Of a stretch of DNA of 64,000 nt, positions 58,018-64,000 are shown piece by piece (positions within the stretch are counted from its first letter, which is position 1; the number at the start of each line of letters is the position of its first letter). Position numbers and translations under genes: made by a program. The stretch is from Monocercomonoides exilis (lineage: Eukaryota > Preaxostyla > Oxymonadida > Polymastigidae): contig LSRY02000053.1 of assembly GCA_001643675.2 (NCBI GenBank), positions 62,001-126,000 of the forward strand, written 5' to 3'. The notes under the pieces were generated by a model, which made no database searches, was not told the origin of the DNA, and was given only the letters and a program-made list of their open reading frames with translations.

Positions 58018-59160
58018 CTAAAATATTTCTATATCAGCAGGCATCACAAACACACTCTGCAATGGGCTTCTTGCCGCGTTGTGGTCGATCCCCACATGCC
58101 CCACCTCCAGTTGACCAGAAGATACGCAAAACAGAGTAGTTGCAGGCGAAGAAAGCGCACTCGTCCCAATCACACTCACTGTCTTCCCTTTCCCAACAAC
58201 TGAAATCATCTTTTCCTCAACATTGATCGTCTCCCCTTCGCTCACATGCCTCCCACCCAGCACTGTGATTGTCGAGCTCAGCTGCGCCATGCTCGACCCC
58301 ACAGCATGCCCCACTGTCTTGCACGGTGCTGCCTCACTCATCCCACACAGATTGCTCGCATCATCCCCACCCACACCAACATACCGATTCTTCATCCCTT
58401 CCTTCAACCACTCCTTCTTTTCTGTATGCTGATAACCATTATAATAATAGCACACTCTCTTATCATTTGTATTTGATGTGTACGATTCATGAAAAGGGTT
58501 ATTCGATGAGAAGAGATTGCTTCCATCTGAAAAATACACATCATGACCATATGGAGGAGAAGTTGTTGTGCATCTGCAATCATGGAAGAAGAAGAAATAG
58601 CAATAAATATTGTTGCTTGGGGATGTTGATTGACTTGGAACAAAATACAATCCTCTGCCACATGATACAGCTGAGCACGAAATGAACAGGATGCCACACA
58701 TTTTGAATGCAGCCGGAACATTGAAACAAAACATCCCCCCTTCGCTGGTGCTCGAAAGTGTACATGAAGTGAATGAGCACTCAAACACACAAGCACTCTC
58801 TCTTCTTTCCCACTTTCCGTTCCAACGCATCCAGATCCAGAAACATTAAAATTATCGAGATAAAGCCCTCCTCCTATTCTATCCGCATTGCATTTCTGAA
58901 ATTCGCAACCGCTGATCCTGACACACGAAGTGATATAATAAGCATACATCCCTCCTCCAGCACTATTTTTTGCTTTACATGCATTGAACGAGTTGTTCTC
59001 TATTTTGATAGAATTGATAGAAGCACACAAAATTCCACCACCACAACAATATGCAGTGCAGTCTTTGAACGAACAAAATTTCACTGAAAGCGTTCCAGAT
59101 CCCAGATTATTCATGTTAATCGCCCCTCCATTTGAAGCTCCTCTGAATAAGAAGTTCCTG
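58018..59160 (-). pseudogene. Beta-helix-like surface-protein fragment inside element B
   Basis: Read on the minus strand. 59114 down to about 58815 gives SFKDCTAYCCGGGILCAS and SGCEFQKCNADRIGGGLYL. After a one-base frame change near 58815 the text continues to 58018 with CVFECSFTSCTLSSTSEGGM, ASNLCGMSEAAPCKTVGHAV and SVVGKGKTVSVIG. The C-x(n)-PC-x-T signature after a Gly/Asp stretch is common in metamonad Pmp-like repeats. There is no signal peptide or anchor. It aligns along its length with 33690-34943. Confidence 0.6.
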
Positions 59161-59609
59161 ACCCAGTAGTTTTTGAGCCATTCCGCTCACACCAGGTGAA
59201 CGAATTCGTCCAGTGAACGAAATGATCTTCCTTCCTCACATGCATTTATATGTTTTATTGAAATCTTTGATCAACTTCAAAAGATGTGTTCATTTGCAAA
59301 GACCTTAAAATTTAAAATCCAAAATTCATATAATTACAAAAATAAATAGCAATTATTTACAAACATGAATACTTGAAACATGCAATGAAGCAAAAGAATC
59401 CCATATGAAATATGAAAAGTATTTAATAGCGGGATAGATCATGAAACTTTTTGATTATGGGACGTTGATCATTTTTTTGATGTTTTTCATCATTGTTCAT
59501 TTGCTTATTTCCGATCGATTTGAGTTTCAATTAATTAAAACAATTAATAATTTGTGAATTTAGGATATTTTAATGCCCTCAACAAAATTGTGCAATTCAG
59601 ACCTATGCC

Positions 59610-60355
59610 TAATTTGGACTGCAAGTTGCGAATTATCAAAGGAAGTGTAGCATGCTTTAACAAATTTATAAAACATTGGCTTTGCACCTGGATTCAACGG
59701 AACCACAGTTACCGCAGTGTTCTTTTTGCTAGCAATCACTCCACCGTCAATCATTATACCGACTGAAGAATTGAAAATTGCAGCATCCCTTTCTTTAATT
59801 GCACCATCCACTTCCTCATGAATTATTGAAGATAGTTTTCTATAATTCAATGTGGGAAATATGGTTTCGGGAGAAAATGATGGATTTTGTTGAGAAATCT
59901 GTATAAGAGAAGAAATGAAACTATTAAACTCAGATGAATAAGCGGACAAAAATGCAATGTTACAATGTCCAATTAACCTCAAAAATTGTTTTTTCAATAA
60001 ATCGTTTTGAAAATGAAATGGAACTTTTTTTTCATTTGAGTAATAAGTTGCTTGATTGAGATTTTTATTCTGCTTGATAAATTTAACAATTGATGAATTT
60101 GTCAAAAGGGGACATTGATGATTAATTATTCCATCACATCCTTTTCTTCCGGAAACTCCACAATTAACTCCTTCTTTGCTGTTTGGACACAAATAATAAA
60201 TATGTCCATCTTTTTTCAATGTACCATCATTTTTCACAGGCGTATAAGCTATCCAAGCTGAATATTTTTGAATTTCAAAGAGAACTTTTACTATGTGGGT
60301 AATTCTTTTTGAAAAGTCGCTATGGATCAAAAATTAATCCCATGAAAGTTAATAA
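59610..60355 (-). pseudogene. Truncated hAT-type transposase
   Basis: The minus-strand frame reads HSDFSKRITHIVKVLFEIQ at the start, a Cys/His-rich segment (YLCPNSKEGVNCGVSGRKGC) that could bind zinc, a central helical region (RLIGHCNIAFLSAYSSEFNS) and SVGIMIDGGVIASKKNTAVT, which resembles the first catalytic Asp region (DGW-type) of hAT transposases. The frame runs straight into the end of element B at 59609, so the catalytic C-terminal half is absent. A TAA near 60338 is in frame with upstream text. The truncated gene next to a hAT-like non-autonomous element is suggestive, but the ends of its parent element are not visible. Confidence 0.55.
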
Positions 60356-60894
60356 AAAAACACTCCGTTACCATAATACAAATGAAAATATAAAACTCAC
60401 ACAGTGATGTTAGTAGGCTCATAACAAACTTCTTTATGAGAAGATATATATTTTTCAAAAAATTATGTATCAACTTTTTTGATCAAAATCAAAAATTGAG
60501 AATTAATGATAAATATGTGATTGCGTTTTTCAGTTTATTTTGTAATTGCTGATTCATGAAATTTTCATAGTGTGCATCGATTCTTTTTTGTGAATTAGAA
60601 AGAATTCTGATAATTGCAGATGTTTGAATTCATTCGGATTTTCTTTAAACTCAGAATGAATATCTTATTTTGTGGAATCAAATATGACTTTTATTGGCAA
60701 AAATAAACATAATAATTATTGTAACCGATGGTTTGAAACTTTTTTTCTTTTATATTTAATTTTATATAAGATTTTTCATATTCACATTTTTGGCACTCTT
60801 TCCCTAACACAAAAGTCTGCACATTGATAAACGGGCAACACTGAAGCGCACACACATCTGCTTTCGTCACAGTCATCTTCACACGCAGGAAACA
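60356..60894. other. AT-rich spacer
   Basis: No supported gene. A 63-codon minus-strand frame (60691-60882) contains four cysteines (CALQCCPF…CQKCEYEK) but lacks context. It may be a short 3' exon of the neighbouring minus-strand gene. Confidence 0.35.
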
Positions 60895-62285
60895 TCACGC
60901 AATCACACTCTCAAACATACTCTTCTCCTCCCTCCGGAGCATTATCATTGAAAATTCTTCATCCGCTTTGAGGAGATTCTCCTTCTCCTGAAACTCCAGC
61001 AACACTATTATCTCTGTCTCCTGCGACACATACGCCCAATCTCTTCGCTCTGGCCGTGCAGTAGCGCGCTCTGCCACAAGTATCTTTGTCCTTCTCGGCT
61101 GCAGTACATCAAATGCCCTCGCATTGCCATTTGCGCCGGATAGTGCACAAACTCCCCACCCTCCGGGAAATAGAACGCATACGACACCGTCTGCGTCCCA
61201 TACGCCCCCAGAACAACGCTCTGTGTCCTCGTCGCACTGCCCCTTTGCAGCACAATCGACACTCCTGGCACTTGCATCAACACCTCCACAGACCTCTGCA
61301 CCTCCTTCGTGTTCGTCAGAACCGCATCGCACACACACACACCCTGCTCGCATCTTCTCCCATCCAACATACTTCCTCGCCTTCCACCCTTCCTCTTTCA
61401 CTTCCCACATTTAGCCCACATCATATACAAACTTTTGCACAACTACCGATTTCATGTGCATGCATTTGCTTGGCCCGTTCAACACCGATCTGTGTTTTAT
61501 CGTTTGCCTTTATCCTTTTCTTTCTCTTTCATTTTCTTTCACTTCTTTTTTTCATCAAACCACTCCACCTCCTTCACAAACAGCACAGCTGCTGTTTTCA
61601 TTTTTCAAATAGAAGAACTTCCACTTCATCTCATCGTCTTTAATACCTTTTCTACACAAACCGGCCGCACACAAATATCTGTCAGTGCGGCTACAAACGC
61701 TGCTGACGTAAACGTATCAGTGCCTTCAATCACATTCACTGACACAAAAGGAAGAACCTTCATGCACGTTCAAACATCGCATTCTTTCCCTTCTACAGCT
61801 CCCCAAAGCAGATATCGCTCATTATCCAGATAGAAATGGCTCCACTCAATTGGAGCAGTCAGAATAGTCTTCGCGCGATAATATTATTTCTCCATCTCTT
61901 CCTTTGAATGTTCCACCTGCAGGAACTTCACAATTGGCTATCTCTACTTCTTCCTCAACACCACCTCCACCACCATCTGCAAAAGAGCCACAAGAAGAAG
62001 AAGCAAAGTCATAACGCTCATTCTCTGCTTCCATATTCTACAACTTCTTAGTACTTAACTGTACATCCGCTGAAAATGAGTGGACAATCTGAAATGCTTT
62101 TAGAGGCATCGCTACTGCTTGCTCATTCTCTGTATTGCATTCGATTGCATCACCGTTATCAGCATCAGCACTGCCAATGCACCTGCTCCTGCCGTCTCAA
62201 CCATCAACATTGCCATTCTACCACTCAACCTCACCTCTCTTTCAATCTGCTTCGTCTGCCTCATCTGCTATTTCGCTTCAGTTGC

Positions 62286-62513
62286 ACCTCCAAGCAGACA
62301 CAGCATCAGCTTCAGCTCGTCATTGTTCCGAATGTTTCACCCACCCATTGCGCGCATGTCACTCAGCTGCACATCGTTGAAAATAATCTTCTGCATGTCA
62401 GGCAGAATCCCTTCTTTATTCTGCACAAGCTCCATTAGCTTTATCGTTGCCGTCTCATTCGAAACGCAAACTCAAATCACCTTCACTTCCATCGTTCTGA
62501 TATGTACTTTCAT
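62286..62513 (-). pseudogene. Ubiquitin-like domain, 76 codons, with two in-frame TGA
   Basis: Starts MKVHIRTMEV and ends LKLMLCLLGG. It is exactly 76 codons, the length of ubiquitin, and aligns without gaps: QNKEGI at residues 31-36 against QDKEGI, QKIIF and QLSD at the positions of QRLIF and QLED, NI at 60-61, and the terminal GG at 75-76. TGA replaces residue 14 and residue 59. Lysines equivalent to K11 and K33 are kept, and K48 is not. The frame differs from the neighbouring acidic segment, with which it overlaps at 62455-62513. After GG the frame continues (ATEAKQQMRQTKQIEREV), so this was an internal domain or precursor. It is most simply a decayed ubiquitin-like gene. Confidence 0.65.
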
Positions 62514-62749
62514 CTTGTGACAAAACCCCTCTTTCGTTGAATGCTCGCGCCGATGCTCCTTTCACACTGCTCTTTCTTCTTTCTTCTTCTTCTTCTGCCT
62601 CAATCAACCCCTCAACATCCAATCCCGATCGAAGCACTGTCTCAAACATCTTCTCCTCTTCTTTCTTATATCTCGCTTGCTTCTTCATCTTCACTTTCAC
62701 ATTCTCCACAAGCGCCACACATTTCCTCACACTCCTCTTTAGTAATTCT

Positions 62750-62813
62750 TCTCCTCTTCCTTCTCCTCTTCCTTCTCCTCTTCCTTCTCCTCTTCCTTCT
62801 CCTCTTTTCTTCG
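62750..62813 (+). repeat. 12-bp tandem repeat encoding GEGR on the minus strand
   Basis: About five copies of CTCTTCCTTCTC. On the minus strand they encode repeated Gly-Glu-Gly-Arg within the broken gene. The unit is a multiple of three. Confidence 0.85.
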
Positions 62814-63099
62814 CCTTCTGCCCCAACTCCACCAGTCTTGCTAGCACAGGCACTTGCTTAACTGAATTCGGCCCAGCACACAAAGCTGTCTCTGCGTATT
62901 CCTCAAACATCCCCACGTCGCACAAGCCCTGAAAATAGTGGTTAATTATCTTCTTATTTATGCTTGCTCAACTAGGCCGAATCGCTTTCGCAAAGTATTT
63001 CGATGTTCTTTTGAATATCAGACCATGAAACTGTTCATATGTAAATTCGCTGTCTTGATCGCAAAACTCTTGGAATTTCTTCTTCTCTTCTCCTTCTTC

Positions 63100-63180
63100 T
63101 TTCTCTTCTTCTTTCTCTTCATCTTCATCTTCATCTTCATCTTCATCTTCATCTTCATCTTCATCTTCATCTTCATCCTC
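63100..63180 (+). repeat. Hexamer tandem repeat encoding Asp-Glu on the minus strand
   Basis: About ten copies of CTTCAT, extended by CTTCTT units. On the minus strand they encode an alternating Asp/Glu run of some 20 residues in the broken gene. Such acidic runs recur in several proteins here. Confidence 0.85.
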
Positions 63181-64000
63181 ATCAACCAACTTGTACAGCT
63201 CCTCAAATGCGTTACACCACACATCAAATGCCCTCACTTTTGCCTCGTCTCCCTCATTCTTCTTCGTCTTCGCCTTCATCACGCACTTCAGCAGATGAAG
63301 AATTCCTCCAAAGCAACTGTAGCATTCATATGAAGATGTCGACAGATCTTTTTTCTTCCGCGTCGCAACACATTTCGAAAGATTTGCTTTCTTCAATGAC
63401 ACTCCTCCTGTCTTCTTCCCATTTGAACTGGAACATTCACTTTCACATCTTGATGATGTTGATAAAGATGATTTTATTTTCTCCTTCTCCTTCTCCTTCT
63501 GTTCCTTCTTTTCTTCCTTCTTTTCTTCATCCTTCTCATCTTCTGCTTCCCAACATCTGCTTCTCAGCACTTTTTCTGGCAGAATCAGCGCCGAGTGCAT
63601 CTTCTGCAAAACATGCTTCTTCGGGTCAAACACATTCATCAGCCGCATTTCACTCAATCGTCCTTCTCCTCCTCCTTCTTCTTTTCCCTCAATTTTCCTT
63701 CTTCCGTGACACAAACTTGATCCGCATCCATCACCTTCGCTTCCTCGCTCTCATCGGCTGTTGTCACTACGGTAATGCTCTGCCCCTTCCCTGCAATCAC
63801 TTCCGTCGAAATAACCACACGCCTCCTCTTCCCCTCCATTGTCTCTTCATTCAACTCAACAGTCGTCGTCTCCCACAAAAAGAAGATGATCTTCCGGTTC
63901 TGCGCTCCTTCCATTCCCTCTCCCATCACTATGTTCTTCATGTTCTTCATCTTTATCGTCTTCGAGACCACAATTTTCTCTTCGCTTGCTGCTTCTTTAC

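Larger units (their letters stand above)
56020..59609 (-). mobile_element. Inverted-repeat element B carrying a surface-protein gene
   Basis: Left end GGCATAGGTCTGAATCGTAC (56020-56039); right end is the complement of GGCATAGGTCTGAATTGCAC (59590-59609). Inner inverted similarity includes AATTAATAATTTGTGAAT at both ends. It is the same family as element A, in opposite orientation, 3590 bp. The left 1.3 kb (to about 57380) is nearly identical to the right part of A. The surface-protein part (58018-59160) is a diverged counterpart. Unlike A it has no matching 8-bp flanks, so it may have lost its target duplication through deletion or recombination. No transposase lies inside. Confidence 0.75.
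60895..64000 (-). pseudogene. Large broken minus-strand gene with acidic repeats
   Basis: The gene enters from the right edge. 63971-63654 is a first piece (EGAQNRKIIFFLWETTTVEL). After a frame change in a purine run near 63700, 63714-62455 reads on through TAG 62968 as Gln (AIRPS-Q-ASINKKIINHYF) to TGA 62455. A ubiquitin-like domain follows in another frame (62513-62286). 62280-61770 stays open through several TAA/TAG and ends PIEWSHFYLDNERYLLWG. 61370-60895 ends in two overlapping frames with YAFYFPEGGEFVHYPAQMAM and DWAYVSQETEIIVLLEFQ, then TGA 60895. Low-complexity DE and GEGR repeats lie within. The YFPxxGxFxHYP…WxYVSQ pattern recalls very large conserved protist proteins of unknown function (memory only). 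Several frame changes indicate a pseudogene or assembly errors. Confidence 0.5.

Noticed and set aside
58018-59160. Intact surface gene in element B
   Set aside because: The frame changes near 58815 and there is no signal peptide or membrane anchor within the element.
1-64000. CRISPR arrays, bacterial operons, ribosome binding sites
   Set aside because: The window is eukaryotic, with introns and eukaryotic transposons; the tandem repeats are coding microsatellites without spacers.

Overview
This is a eukaryotic window: AT-rich, with introns, homopolymer and trinucleotide tracts, low-complexity Ser/Glu/Lys-rich proteins and several layers of transposable elements. The most informative signal is the genetic code. 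Several long reading frames are cut only by TAA or TAG and never by TGA. Where an internal paralogue gives a reference, one TAA stands where the sister copy has CAA. Reading TAA/TAG as glutamine joins six consecutive open segments (21446-26506) into one frame, three segments of a surface-protein gene (50500-52890), and the CxxC zinc knuckle of a USP peptidase (TAA at 7602). A code with TAR=Gln and TGA=stop, introns, and beta-helix-like surface proteins suggest an oxymonad (Streblomastix-like) metamonad. Hexamitids or ciliates fit less well because of the introns and gene content. The species cannot be fixed from this window alone.

Layout. 1-4780: low-complexity, decayed coding sequence, including a minus-strand relic that looks like a diverged copy of the gene at 21446-26506. 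4779-5465 and 20599-21286: a near-identical inverted repeat of about 687 bp, 15 kb apart. Between the arms lie: a spliced gene (5645-9704) with a ubiquitin-specific protease domain embedded in a DDE-transposase-like protein; a 3.86-kb hAT-like non-autonomous element with an 8-bp target duplication (10337-14197) that carries a nested pogo-type MITE; a dispersed repeat (14695-15765); and a decayed coding region (15950-19440). 21446-26506: a long gene of unknown function. 28400-32400: more decayed coding sequence.

32738-39575 is a degraded DIRS-type tyrosine-recombinase retrotransposon. It is interrupted in its RNase H region by a 3.6-kb inverted-repeat element (33232-36807, 8-bp target duplication) that itself carries a decayed beta-helix surface-protein gene. 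44318-50351 is a structurally complete DIRS element on the minus strand, with terminal inverted repeats, an internal complementary region, and gag-like, RT/RNase H and tyrosine-recombinase frames. Under the TAR=Gln code its gag and RT frames overlap at ATGA, and RT meets the recombinase frame at TCC-TGA, the motif known from antizyme +1 frameshifting. 50500-54079 encodes a modular type I surface protein with a signal peptide, three repeats and a C-terminal membrane anchor. 56020-59609 is a second copy of the surface-gene-carrying element, abutting a truncated hAT transposase (59610-60355). 60895-64000 (minus) is a large broken gene that includes an exactly 76-codon ubiquitin-like domain carrying two TGA codons.

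The four long intact frames contain no internal TGA; the broken genes contain several. I therefore treat TGA as the true stop and the broken genes as pseudogenes, or possibly as assembly-damaged genes. All similarity statements rest on reading by eye; no searches were run.
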